64,000 bases of DNA from Microbotryomycetes sp. JL201 (lineage: Eukaryota; Basidiomycota; Microbotryomycetes): NCBI GenBank assembly GCA_033819885.1, contig JAQYUZ010000007.1, positions 310,001 to 374,000 of the forward strand, in the 5' to 3' direction. How positions within the stretch are numbered: the stretch's first letter is position 1; each line of letters opens with the position of its first letter. The position numbers and the translations under genes are program-made. This document shows positions 25,433 to 37,399 of the stretch, in pieces. The notes beneath the pieces were generated by a model. It was given only the letters and a program-made list of their open reading frames with translations. It was not told where the DNA came from and did not search any database.

Positions 25433-26188
25433 TGTTTGTATGTAGCAGATGTTGGGCCCTCGCGACGGGCCGCAAGCGCACGGGCGGCGTCGAAACGGAC
25501 CGGACGAGCACCACAGCCGCAGTCGAATCCTCATGTCTCGTACAGACAGTTGGCCTGATTGCTGCCATGAGTACAATGTGCTCAATGTTGTGAGAAGCCA
25601 GCCTGCAAGTCCATCATTTCATCAACTTGGAATTTATCAAGAAAGATAGAGGCCCGAGCGTTCATCGGTCGCTACCTGCAAGCAATGCAGCGGGTCACTA
25701 CCTCGGACAAGACAAGACGCAGGTCTGGAATGTTCAACACACTGCTGCTGAAAATCAATGTTGTCGCGGTTGCGCCACGTGCGCGCCCTATGTCGATCCC
25801 GCCCGAAGCGCCAGCCTTCTTTCCCCCGCCGGCCTCACGTGACCCCCGCCATCGCCCTCGTCGCGCACCGACGGCTGAACTTGGAGGGCAGAGGGCTGGA
25901 GCAAATTAGTATCAGCAGAGAATGTTAGCTAGCTCTCTCAGTCTCACATCTGATAATTGCTGGGCCGCGACCTGTACATCCGAGCTTCTTCACTCCCGCT
26001 CGCCCGCCCTCGAGAAACGCCACCGAACAGTCTTCTTTCCTCCTCCCATCTGACTGCGACAAGAGACAGCACTCCCACAAAGAGGACGTACCTAACAGGC
26101 ACACTCGCGACAATCCGAGTCTATTCGTTCTTCCGATCGCTTGCGCCCTGATCTAGAACACTGCCTCGTCCGCAAAAGTTTGCTTGGA
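25433..26188. other. Intergenic region of 756 bp between divergent genes
   Basis: It separates the DHHC gene and the mucin-like gene. It contains TCACGTGAC at 25835-25843 followed by a C-rich run, and pyrimidine-rich stretches near 26020-26050, as often seen around fungal transcription starts. No convincing exon was found, although a missing signal-peptide exon of the mucin-like gene could hide here. Confidence 0.4.
25835..25843. promoter_or_regulatory. TCACGTGAC palindromic element
   Basis: Same 9-mer as at 3213-3221, 37332-37340 and 57710-57718. It lies between the divergent DHHC and mucin-like genes, about 350-400 bp from each start. Confidence 0.45.
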
Positions 26189-29100
26189 ATGTCGCTCGAG
26201 GCGGCTCACAGGCGGCTGACTGCACGTCAAGCCAGTGGCGCAAGTAAGTTCTGTCAACACATATTCGCTCGAGATGATGCTGATGCGCAATTTGAAACAG
26301 AGCCAGAAGACCCCCGTGTTGTCGTTAACCCAAAGTTTGACGATGACGGTGCGAGTACGACGACCAAGGTTCAAGAACCGAGTGAGACTACTATCATCAT
26401 TACCGAACCAACGACGCTCGTCATCACCCCGTCAATCGTCACGCAAACTGTCACTTCAACTGCTGACTTGCCTGAACCGACGAGCACGACTTCGAGCTAT
26501 CTGCTGTCAAGTAGTGCAAACCTACCGACCAGCTCAGAAGACACAAATACATCCTCAACCACGATGAGCCAGTCTACCACACCCGGTCCGTCGTCGTCAG
26601 CCCAGAGCTCTTCGACTTTGACCAGCGACGAGCCATCTGCCTCGGCAAGTCACTCCGCGAACTCGACAGCGTCCATCACTTCAAGTTCCAGCGAAGCTAG
26701 CTCAGCGCCTTCGGCATCGGATTTCTCATCCCAAACATCAAATGTCGAGTCGAGCACGGCCACTTCGACGGCAGACTCGACAACGAACACCGCAACCGAA
26801 CCCGCCACTTCGTCGATGGCCGTTGAAACAAGCAGTCTGACCACGGCATCAACCGCATTGGCCACCTCGACACCAACTCACACGGATATGGGCTCGACCA
26901 CTTCAATTTCGGTCCTGCCCTCGACGGCGTCCACCGATCAGCTGAGCTCGACCTCTGCTTCGAGTACCGGACTTATCAGCGAGAGTTCATCACCGACTCT
27001 GGCGCCCGCGAGCACGTCGGAGAGCTCAACAGAGATCTCAACGTCCAACACGCAGGTTTCTACACCCATCTCGACCCTTCTCAGCACTCAGACTGCCATG
27101 GCGAGCTCGTCCGCCGTGTCGATCGCCCCAGTGACCAGCGCCATCGTCACGACAGAATCGGCCAGCAGACCTTCCGCAGTGTCAAGGTGAGGATGATCGC
27201 AATCTAAACCGTGGGAAACAGCTGACTCTGCTTTTCAGCGCATCCGCTCAAGTCGCCTCTTCCCAAATTGAGAATTCATCACGCTCAACTATCACGTTCA
27301 ATCCCCCTCCTCCCACAACAACGTACATGTCGTGAGCCGCCTCCCCCCTTTTTTTTCTTCAATTATCCAGTATCTGACTCACCTAGATGCTTAACAGAAT
27401 CTCGACGACATTGTCAGTGTTCTCGTCGCCTTCGACACAGGTCAAGCCTGTTACAACCACACTAGATCCGATTGAATCGTCATCGCTCGCAATCATTTCT
27501 TCAATCTTATCGAGCGTCTCGCGCCAATCAGTGTTGTCTGTCTCGTCAGTGAGGTCGGCTTCAGAAGCATCAATCAGGTCATCATTGGCCGCGGCAAGCT
27601 CGCATTTTGACGATGCACCGACACTGCCACCAACCACGGTCGAGGCACTTCCAAGCGCTTCAATCACTGCAACTATCACCAAGTCTCGTGGCAGCACAGC
27701 AGATATTGGCGACGGTAAGGCCGGTGGCGGCACAGGTTCTGGCACCTCAGCCGGCGAGTCATCCGCCGAACACTTCTTCAGTACGATCGGCAAATCGCCA
27801 GGCTCGATCGTGCTTGTCGTACTTGTCTGCGTTGGATTCGCTGCCCTTGCGGTCCTCATTGGCTGGCTTTTAATTCGATGTCGTCGCCGCCGTCGTGATG
27901 CTCGAGGAGTTCGAATCGGATCCGATCACGGCTCGCCATTCTGGGGTCATGAAGGCAAGGATCCTGAGAAGGGCCAAGCGTTCGGCGCTCCCCATTATGG
28001 AGCTACAAAAAGCTTGCTTGATGACGACGACGAGGACGATAGAGTCGAGCCGGAAGACGTTTGGCGGCGACGAGTCGGCAGAATCGCCTCTGCCAGTGAA
28101 CAGGGCACCGATGCCAGCAGCTGGACGTCCATGATTGGAGACCACGAGTTTCCGACATCCGAATCGGGCGCAGGTGCTGCCAACAACCGCGTTAGCGACA
28201 TGACGCTCTCGTCGACCGGAACAAGTGCGCAAACGTTTGGCTATGGCACGCTCGGCCTCGCCCCTCCTCCAGCGCTGCGCCCACACCCACTACGAAACTC
28301 GTTCGTGCCCACATTCTCGCCTTCGTTGTACTCGCGCGACGGCGACTCGCATCTCACAGGAGAGGGCTCGTCACCAACAAGTCCGCCGGCGCCCTTACTC
28401 TCCTACACGCTTCCTTCGCCACCTCGTACTCCAACTGCAGGAGCTTTTAAAGAGCCGCCCATGACCCCTCAGACAACCGTCAGCTCTCCTCGCTCTCCGT
28501 TGTCGTCAGGCTCGCCTCGAACGCCACTGCTGCAGAGATCGCCCGACTCTTCCAAAAGCCTGCGCGAATCACTCAGTCAGGTCATGGGAGCCGCTGCAGA
28601 ATACATCGGGAACATGCTGCACGCCGATAACCAAACCGAGGCAGATCGCTACACATATTTTTCGTCACCTCGCAAAGCTCCGCCAACTCCAGTGATCATC
28701 CCGCCCTCGCCAAGCCGCGATGACAGAGACGACATTGAGTGGCAGGGAGCTCGTACAGCACTCATGCAGGCGGAAGCCTCGGACGATCTGGATGAAAACC
28801 CGGCGTCGCCGTCTTTCCTCGATTTTGTCGAAGCCCAACGTGCCCGAGGCGCTGTCGGCACTGTCCAAACGGTTCCTTTGTCGCAATTGCTCAGCGTGCC
28901 ACCATCGCAAGACACCGCACGTGATCGAGCAGTTGTGGCCGCGCATACAGGCGGCACCGACTTGCTCCAGCTCAATGAACAAGCTCTCGATCCATTCTCG
29001 GATGCAGCGGCAGAGTCTCTGGCGGCCCTTCAAAACCCCTTCTCCGACGCTGCACGAGTTGAAGAGCCTCAAATAAGGAGAAGAGAAACACCGCCACCGG

Positions 29101-30146
29101 TCTACCGACAGCCGTTGCTGTCATTCTTGTCACCTTTCAACCAGAAAGTAGGCTCAAGTGGGGAAGAAACCCTGTCCGATTCGTCGTCGTCGACTGCGAA
29201 ACCATTGGGATCCGACATGACACGACACGATTCGCTGAAAATTGAAGGGGCACTTCGAAGGGGCTCATCTGGCTCGCTCAAGAGCAGCCTTTTCTCGGCT
29301 GCAGGCGCTCTCCTCGGTCGTCGTGGTTCAGCTTCTACCATTCTGGGGTCCGACAGGAGAGGATCAGGAGCGACGATCACTCCCAGTCGTTTGCGTTACG
29401 GTTCAAATGCCACCGTGACCGCAGCCAGTTCAGCGGCGGCTTTGATGAGGCGAGCCTCTCTGCCGGCCTCGAACTCATCTTCTTCAGGTTCTTCCGAGAA
29501 CGTTCCTGCACCCGTACGTCGACCAACCTTTGTCAGCCAAGCGTCGTGGTCATCATCTAGCGGCGACCATGCCGATCTCGACTTGTCTCCGACTCAACAA
29601 CCTCGAGCTCGAATGCCTGCTGGTGCCTCGCCAAGTTTGTACCCTTCTACAATCGACGTAGACAACATTCTTACAACCTCGCCAGCGTTGTCTGACGCGC
29701 CAACCATTGATTCGATCCAATTTGCCTTGCCCAAACATGGTCAACTCCGTCCTGTTCCTCCTGCACGCAGACGAACAACGTCAAACTCGACATTTGGTAC
29801 GACTCAGACATCCGGAGAAAGCCCTATTATGGCTCAGCGATTAGCTTCGGAATTGGTCACGACGATGGGAGTAGAGAGACCCAGTGGGGTTTTGACTTTA
29901 CCCACACCTTTGTTGTTTGGCTCGCCTTCACCGTCGTACATTTCAACTTCGAGCAACGCGACAAGCGGTAGTGATTCATCAAGAGCTCGAGTCGAGCAGG
30001 GTCGGAAAATGTCATTAAAAGTCGAAACGACGAAAGCGAGTGAGCTCTTGTTGGAGAGGAGGCGTAAGAGTGAGGGCGCATTACCGTTTGCAACCTCGAA
30101 CGAAGGGGTCAAGGGCTTGTTTGGTGTCGGTTCTCACATACAGTAG
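26189..30146 (+). CDS. Mucin-like single-pass membrane protein with long cytoplasmic tail
   Basis: Exons 26189-26243, 26301-27186, 27239-27331 and 27398-30146 keep one frame of 1260 aa. Residues ~50-470 are almost pure Ser/Thr with Pro/Ala, an extracellular O-glycosylated rod in fungal surface proteins. A Gly-rich patch precedes one membrane segment (IVLVVLVCVGFAALAVLIGW, around 27800-27865), then the stop-transfer RCRRRRRDARG. The ~760-residue cytoplasmic part is disordered, with many Ser-Pro sites (for example TPQTTVSSPRSPLSSGSPRT), repeated DPFSDAA / NPFSDAA motifs (NPF-type endocytic signals) and acidic patches. The plan resembles signalling mucins (Msb2, Hkr1) or Axl2-like polarity landmarks, but I see no homologous domain. 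No signal peptide follows the first ATG, so an upstream exon may be missing. Function not assigned. The stop is 134 bp from the convergent transcription-factor gene. Confidence 0.72.
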
Positions 30147-30280
30147 AAGACTGGATCTGGGGTGTACTTTGTTGGTCCATTGGTGCCATTGTTGTGTTGC
30201 GATATCAATGATGAGCTTTGCAACGAGAACTTTACGTCATACACAACAAGCAATTCGCGAGAGTACAGCACAGAAAAAGG

Positions 30281-33200
30281 TCATGTCGACGCGGCGCTCG
30301 CGTTTGAAGGTTGGACAGGTGACGAGCCAGCAGCAGGGGGCGAAGCGCTCGAGTGGTTCATTGCCGCATTCTGATCGGTGCCGGGCGAGAAGAAGGCTTG
30401 CGGAAGGTACGCGGCCCTGGAATAGCAGAGGACGTAAGACCGAGATTGCATGCACCTAGCGATCGAACAGACTGACCATTCATCGGTGAGATTGGCGCTC
30501 AAAGGCATGCCAAAAAAGGCAGAAGTGTCGAATCCGCTCATGTCAGGTGCAGCCGTGCCGCTTTGCGTCGCAGCAGTCACCATCTGGTTCAAGTTGGCGG
30601 CGCTCGCCGCCTCAGTCGGGGTCAAGAAAGAGTTGAGCCTGGCAAGGTTGCAGTCAGCCAGAGCATGGCAGGCTGGTGGCACAAATGACTCACAGATCGG
30701 TGAAATTGACGCCGCCGCTGCTGCCCGGTGGCGACCGGAACTGCGAAAGGTCAAAAGCTGGACCCGACGCTGACAAAATATCGTACGTCTGGTGCGGCAA
30801 ACCCCCGGGGCCGAGAGGGACACCGCCAGCCGTGTGCGATCCGTGAGCGAAAGGCGTCGTTTGTTGCTCCTGCTGTGATTGTTGCTGTGATTGCTGAGCG
30901 CGCTGCTGCGCCATTGCCTGCAACTGCTGAGGTGGCATCGCGACCAGATTCAGGTTCAAATTCTGTGCCGAAGCAGCGGACGGCATGCCAAACGAGTCGG
31001 AAGAGATTGGCCGCTGCTCGAACATGGTGGAGTTTGGCAGGTTTGCCATGCCCGATACCGGCTGCTGCTGGTGGGAGCCCGAGACCGTACCCAGAGTTGA
31101 AGAGATTGATGGAAGAGTGGCGTCTTCTGGAATTGTGGGGGAACTCTGAGTTTGTGCCAGGTTGTGCTTGGCATGATCGCCTTTGGATCTCGCTCCGGAA
31201 GAGCTTCTTCGGCGCGGCTTGTTATGAGCCGGCGTTCCAAATCGGCCCATTGGCTTTGAGTGAAAGTTTGTTGGCATCAGATTCGAAAAATTTGTCGACT
31301 CCGTGTCCGCCGGTCGCTTCGTGCCGCGCAAGTTGTCTTCGGTGTGTAAACCGCGCTCAAGCTCGGCATTCAGCTCAGCATCCTTCAAATCAACTAATCC
31401 GTGCAAGAGTTCCCATTGACGAATTGCAGAGCCCCAAATGAGCTGCAGCTTTCGTTGTCAATACACCGTGTCCGGTAGGGGAAGCTAGACAGCTCACCTC
31501 CATCTCCTTGAGGGCTGTCATGCATTGCGCGAGATGGACTTTTGCCGGCCTTGCCAATGCGTCATCGAAGGAAGCATTGTAAACCTGTGATGACCCGATT
31601 CAGTCTGAGAGTAGAGTACCGCACCATGCCACGTACGCAGATAACCGCAGCCGAGAAGATCGGATAAGTCAAGAATGGCGGACACTGGCGAAGCGTGTAC
31701 GTCTTGCGAAAGATTGTGACAATGCTGTAGAGCCCTTCAGTCAAAGGACTGCATCGGTACGTCGCATATGACACTCACTTTGCGATCGCGGTCGCAGAGG
31801 TTGTACAGATGGAGTGCGAGGGAAAGCTGCGTCCAGGCGCTGCCCTGCTGTTTTGCCCCGGGATACTGCAAGGAGGGCGCGGTGAGATCGAGTCATGAGA
31901 CCCGATTGAGCTCACTCACAATGGTCTGTGCAACAAGATTAAAGCCGAGTAGAACTTGAGATGTAGCGCGAGCACGTGTGGCGGCGGCACCTTTTTCGAG
32001 GCAGGATTATACGCCAAATGGGGCGGCAAAGCGAGATACCAGCTTGCCAAGCTTTGGTCGAGCAAGCTCAACAATGTTTCCGAGCTCTGGCCTAGAACAC
32101 GAATTCTGATGGCGTAGATATTGGAGATGATGCGATTGATCACGACAGCCAGTGCACCTGACGCGTTGAAGCAGGAAAGCGTGTGCGCTTTCGTTGGCGG
32201 ATATCGTTGGACTGTCGATGGCTCAGAGTCTGGATGTCGCGGCGGAACGCTCCAATCTGTACCGTCAGGTCGGATAGGTCGCCACTGCTCATGCTCGTCA
32301 GGCTCGTCCTCTGATGGGAAAGATGTGTCATAGTCCCGTTCGTGAATCGTGCCAGGGCGTCCGATGTACGACGCTGTGTATCTGTCGAGAATGATGCAGC
32401 CCCACCACACTCGCTTGCGTGTCTGCTTTTCTTCGTGCGAGAATTTGGAAACGGGAAGGAACCATTTCTCGACATCGCGGAAGAGACCCAAATCCTGAGC
32501 CATACGAATGGCTGGTAGGGCGTTATCAGCATTGGTCGCGGAATGTTCAAGTGGACTTGCGCACCCATTCCAGTAAAGAGCCAACTGGCGGACATTGCAC
32601 CAGTGCCAATCTCCCGGTAAGCGAGCAGTAAAAGCGCCTGGACGCTGACAAGCTTGCTTGAGCCGTAGTCGTAATTCAAAACACGCTTCGCCTTCTCGAA
32701 ATAGTCCTGACCTGCTGTCCAGTATTTGCCGTCTGACCGGACCGGGTCGAGGTCCGAGTAACGCGCTGCCAAAGCGAACATGGACAGCAGAAGCACCATT
32801 GGCACCTTTCCTCCGCCTGCAGGAGTAGAAGGCTCGATGGAGTCCGGATTCGATACCGTATGCCGGTATTGCCGCATGAATGAGACCTTATACAGCTGGT
32901 ATCACAAGGCTTAGTTCAAAGGTCTAGCATCTTCAGTAATTCTTGCTCACTATAGGGAAATGTGGATGCACATATGTCCAGTACAAGTCGAGCAGATGCT
33001 GCTGAGTTGCTCGATCGGGCAGTGGATCTTCGGCATCAGCGAGTGCCAGAATCTCGCGTTCTGACTTATGCTGTAAGCGCATTGTCAGCATGATTCCAGC
33101 CACACCGAAAGAGAACCGACCTTTTGACCATCAAGGGCCGGCCAAACGCCTGCAGAAGGAAATTGCCAGAAGAAGTCCTTGTACCGAGCGCTCTTGGAAA

Positions 33201-34973
33201 TCAAGTATAGTCCACTCGATCTGTATCGAGCCATCAGCTCCAGTTCTGGGCCGGGATTTGAGCCGAAATCAACACTCACCTGCCATGGTATCGGACTTCG
33301 GCGTTCTCATTCAGACTCAATTGCCCAACAACGTCGGCAAGCTCCGACATGCTGCCTCCTGCAGCATTCTCTTCCGTCATTTCCTCTTGTTGAACAAGCT
33401 CGGCGTCAGCGCTTAAGTGGTAGGACGCAGTGCCAGTGTGATTGATCGCTGTCGGCGGAATGTTTTGTTGCGTTTGCTGTCCAAAGCCAAACGCCATAGT
33501 CTTGAGCTCGGAGACATCTGTTCCAACAAGCTGTGAGGTGCCGGAGAGAGACGGCGGCTCGTTCAATCTACGGCGCTGCCGCGGCGACACCGAAGTCGAA
33601 GTCTCAGGACGTCCGATACCGGGCAATGACAGCGAGGTGGTGCCTATAGCGATGGGAGGCGAGCGAGGGTTCGAGGCGGGAGGCAACGTGCCTGACGGTC
33701 CTCCAGCCGATTGTTCAGCTGCAGTCGACTCCATACCACCGTACATTGTTGGCGATTGACCTTGGCCCATCGCGATCGGGGAACCGCCAGTCTGCGTTGG
33801 ACCGAATCCCAACGCATTAAAGCCGCTGGTACTTGTTGAAGAGCCACCTCCCATATTGATACCAGCAGAAGATCCTATACCAAGGTCTTCCTCTGTAAGC
33901 CAGGTGTGTGGCTGCGGCGGAAGCGAGAGGTCGGCCACTGTCGCAGCAGTCGAAAATCCTCGCGAAGCGATCGGGGACTGCTGATTGGCCGCAATCGATG
34001 CCGATGCCGCTGCCGGCGTTTCTTCGTGCTTCTTCCACGATTTGCGAGGCTTGCTGCCAGGCTCCGAGTTTGCAGCCGCGCGCAGATCTCGAGTCAGGAC
34101 ATCTCGAGCTTCTTCGTTGCCTGTACTTGCGAATGTGAGTAAAGTTGGGAGGGACGCTGTACGGTGAAGTGATGAACCAACCAATGAGCTCTCCAAGCAG
34201 ATGTGCTGCTCTCGGATCATCATTCTGTAAAAGCCCCCCTAGAAGAGCCTCCATACGATGCAGTCTAGATTCGATCGCTTCAATGTACCTATGACCCTTT
34301 GTCAGCGTAGATGACTCGCGAAATTCAGCTACAGACTCACCCTTTTGGAGGCCCGCGTTTCCTGCTCGCGCCCAAGGAGGTACATTCTGTTCCCGCTTGA
34401 ATGCAATTTGTGCAAGGTCCAGCAGGCTGGTTCGTACCTGGATCGATCACGCGTGTGCATTTCGTCTTGGACTTGCGGCAGCTGCGAGCGGAGGCGGCGC
34501 CTGCTTGTCAGCACTGGTTTGGCACAGGCATCCAGACAAGGCGTGGCTTACGTATCGCCTGATAAAGCAATCGCGGTGGGCCATTAACGCGTCAGCTAAT
34601 CACATGGCCTTGTGCCACCGATCGCCCCCACACCAGCCGCCAAAAGCATCCAGGAGCGAGCGGGCGCGGCGGATCCTCATGGCAGGGTCGAGGTTACGCA
34701 ACACTCACAAGCTTTGCTGCTCCTGCGCTTCTTGTCTTCCTTGTCCTTGTCCTTTTTGCACTTTGAGCGCCCTCCAGCTTGCGCGTTTGAGCCGCCTACA
34801 TTGGGCTTCTGCTCATCCTCACTGTCGCTGATGTCACTGTAGTCTACAGTTGTTTCTATCGCCCCAGGAGCGGCCTGCATCTCCGTGGCAGTGAGTTCAG
34901 TCGCGGTCGAAGATTTGGCCGAGCCAGCCAAAGCCGGTCGGCTTCTCACTGGTATTGTTTTTCTCTTACTCAT
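30281..34973 (-). CDS. Zn2Cys6 fungal-specific transcription factor with a 7-nt micro-exon
   Basis: Fifteen exons sum to 1270 aa in one frame. Near residue 85 the zinc cluster reads KACDTCRKSKTKC and then GPCTNCIQAGTEC, followed by RKRGPPKGYIEAIESRLHRM, the linker and dimerisation helix. The middle-homology (fungal_trans) domain starts at YHGRSSGLYLI and includes LLDLYWTYVHPHFPI, ALAARYSDLD, SASWLFTGMAIRMAQDLGL and KRVWWGCIILDRYTASYIGR. The C-terminus is Gln-, Ser- and Pro-rich, a likely activation domain. The KRGPPKGYIEAIE family in basidiomycetes includes XlnR-like carbon regulators, but the target here is unknown. The 7-nt exon 34558-34552 (GCGATAC) supplies Cys-Asp-Thr of the first zinc ligand group; without it the cluster lacks CxxC spacing. 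Start ATG at 34973. Confidence 0.88.
34552..34558 (-). other. 7-nt micro-exon completing the Zn2Cys6 cluster
   Basis: On the minus strand, TTTATCAG precedes and GTAAGC follows the bases GCGATAC. The first exon ends ...AAA GCT T, and the third starts C TGC CGC AAG. Joined through the micro-exon they read Lys-Ala-Cys-Asp-Thr-Cys-Arg-Lys, giving the invariant C-x2-C-x6-C. Direct joining of the two flanking exons does not give this spacing. Confidence 0.75.
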
Positions 34974-35139
34974 AGTCACATAAAATTATGTTACACTCGT
35001 CGAACTGAAGCTCGTACCGAATTAAGCATGTAATGCTGACGAGCATCGCGATGATTGGGGCCCCTTTGGTGGCTCGGCCCGACAGCCGCGGCTCAGTATT
35101 TTCCGGGCGACCTCGATGCAACATTACTCAAAGACTGCC

Positions 35140-37131
35140 TCACGCAACCTCATCCTTCGCTTCAACGAACCTGAGCCAGAGTCCACCCTTGAATAACAAA
35201 GTTATCTGTGACTGGAGCAGCACTTCGCCTTCAAAGACAGATTCTTTCGGCTGCACGTCCCATGCCACCTGGAATTTCTCGTAGGCGCCAAGCAGCTTGA
35301 TCAAAGCAAAGCTTGCCTCATTGAGAGCAAACGCCTGGCCAAGGCAGATACGAGGACCGGCGGAGAATGGTGTGTAAGCAAGCGGATTCGATTTGTAAAA
35401 TCGGAGTCGGTCGTCACTCCATCGGTCTGGATCAAACACGTTTGCGTCTTCGCCCCACAAGTCGGTACGCCGATGCGTGCTGTAGATGGCGTAGCTCATC
35501 CTCATTCCCTTTGGAACGAACAAGGCTCGTCCTTCCGTTTGAATCACATCGTCCTCGGCTGCTGAGCGCACATTGAATGGCACGGGAGGGTACATGCGCA
35601 AGACTTCGTTGAGGAACAAGCGCAGGTACCTGACGTCTTTGACGTCTTCGTATGTCGGGGTCGCTCCTTTGGGCACGACCGCCAAGATTTCGGACCGCAA
35701 CCTCTTGCAAATTTCCGGATTCTGAGCGAGGACGTACAGCGACGAAGTGAGCGTTGCCTGGGTGGTATCCCGCGCAGCTAATAGTATCTGCACGGTTATG
35801 ACGAGGCAGGTTGAGCACCTCGCTCATGAATTGCGCTCATTCCGGCTTACGTTGAGCACCTCGTCTCGCAGCATCTTTGGGTCACGAGTCTCGCTGATCA
35901 AGTGATCTAGCAAAGTCTCCACCTCCTCATTGCCCTTGGTCGATCGCTGCTTGTTCAGTCCGTTGAGGACTAGATTGTCGACGAACGAGTTGATGACTCG
36001 GAGATGCGGTTCGTTGACATTGTGAAACATTTCCTGAACAGCCCACAAGTCTCCCAGTCGTGAGCGGATGTGAATGTTGTGTTGAGACTCGTTGAAGGCG
36101 TCTAAAACGACATTCGTCAGTGACCTTCTATCATTGTTTTCGCCACTCTGCTCACGCAAGAAAAGACTTGATTGTGGCAAGTCTCGTGGATCGGCAGAGA
36201 CTTGTGGCAGATCACCGAGCGAATCCTAGTGCGGAACATGTCAAGAGTGTTCAGATGTAGCCATACTTGTATCAGCTCACCAAACCGCCTGCCAGCAAAA
36301 AGTCGATTCCGGTGTCCATTGTGAACCTGCCGAGCAGGTCTTGAACTTCGATCGCTCCATTGTTGTGAGACAAGGATGAGCCAGGCAATGCCGCGAGCTT
36401 GTGAATGGTCGTGAGCATCCTGTCGGAATGCTTCACAAACTTGTCGAAGTCTGTGATGCGCTCTTTGGCAAAGTACGGTCGCGTCATCGCACGATGAATT
36501 TTCCAGCGTGCCCCATCGCTGTTGAAAATGCCGGTACCGAGCAGATCGCCAAGCACACCGTCAAGCCAAGGCCCTTTGATGTACCTAAGAAGATGAAAGC
36601 AGTCAGAACCCGGCTGAGCGTAAGATCCGAAGCCTAGAAGTGCAGGGTCGGCACGATTCTGCTGGTCACATACTTTGGAAATGAAGGCTCCGTCAGAATG
36701 GCCTTGATGACTTGAGGATCCTGCGTGAACAGGGCGTCTCCTCCCAGAACGTTAATATTGAACGTGTTTCCGTACGTCTGAGCCAATTCCTCCCAATATC
36801 GCCCAAGTGGTTCATTCGGGAATCTCTTCATCATTGTCGTTAGGATATCGATGTTGCCAGGCCATCTCCCTTTGATTTTGGGAATCGTTTGAGCTCCTGC
36901 CTTGGCAGCCCTCCTTTCAATGCTCGCTTGTTTCAGACCCGCCACGGTCTTGATTTTGACAATCACAAGGACGACGTAGAGTAAAATGGTCTCGATCCAG
37001 CCTGCATTGAAATTCGTAAGAGCCGTGACGACGCGCAGAACGAGTGCGGGGGCGACGAGAGTCGTCGCAACAAGCTTCAGCAGCCGGCGACTTGAATGCG
37101 TGTCTGAGGAGCTTCTAGCATCAGATCTCAT
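35140..37131 (-). CDS. Cytochrome P450 monooxygenase (CYP52/CYP63-like)
   Basis: Exons 37131-36674, 36584-36281, 36225-35851 and 35787-35140 give 594 aa. An N-terminal membrane anchor (TILLYVVLVIVKIKTVAG) is present. The I-helix motif is AARDTTQAT; ExxR is FLNEVLRMYPPVP; the PERF-like region is NVFDPDRW; and the heme loop is FSAGPRICLGQAFAL with the cysteine thiolate. WLDGVLGDLLGTGIFNSDG and WKIHRAMTRPYF are typical of the CYP52/63 alkane and fatty-acid omega-hydroxylases. It would be an ER enzyme needing NADPH-P450 reductase. The I-helix has Ala-Ala where Ala-Gly is commonest, a known variant. Intron 1 uses a GTATGT donor. The start at 37131 gives a proper anchor. No neighbouring genes suggest a secondary-metabolite cluster. 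Confidence 0.93.
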
Positions 37132-37331
37132 ACTTGTTCTCTCTGCTGTGTGTCTCACTTCTCATCGTGGCGCGTAGAAGCGAGAAAGAGATGCTCGCCG
37201 ACGCGCTTGCCAAAAAGACGATGTGGGGCACAACTCTTGCAAGCCAACTGGCCGACGAAAGGGGCCAGCTGTGTGCTATTCCTGCGTTGGCCAAATATAA
37301 AGTCGGCAAGAAAGCATGTCGGTCATGACAA

Positions 37332-37340
37332 TCACGTGAC
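37332..37340. promoter_or_regulatory. TCACGTGAC palindromic element upstream of the P450
   Basis: It lies about 200 bp upstream of the P450 ATG (37131) and 60 bp from the stop of the T5orf172 gene, so it is best placed to act on the P450. Same 9-mer as three other intergenic sites. Confidence 0.5.
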
Positions 37341-37399
37341 TTGGCACGTCCGATCCGCTGGATAGCAGACCGAATGACAACAACCGAGAAATGAACAGC

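Noticed and set aside
28649-29380. Several minus-strand open frames over the mucin-like gene
   Set aside because: They mirror the Ser/Thr-rich coding strand and lack any conserved block; shadow frames.
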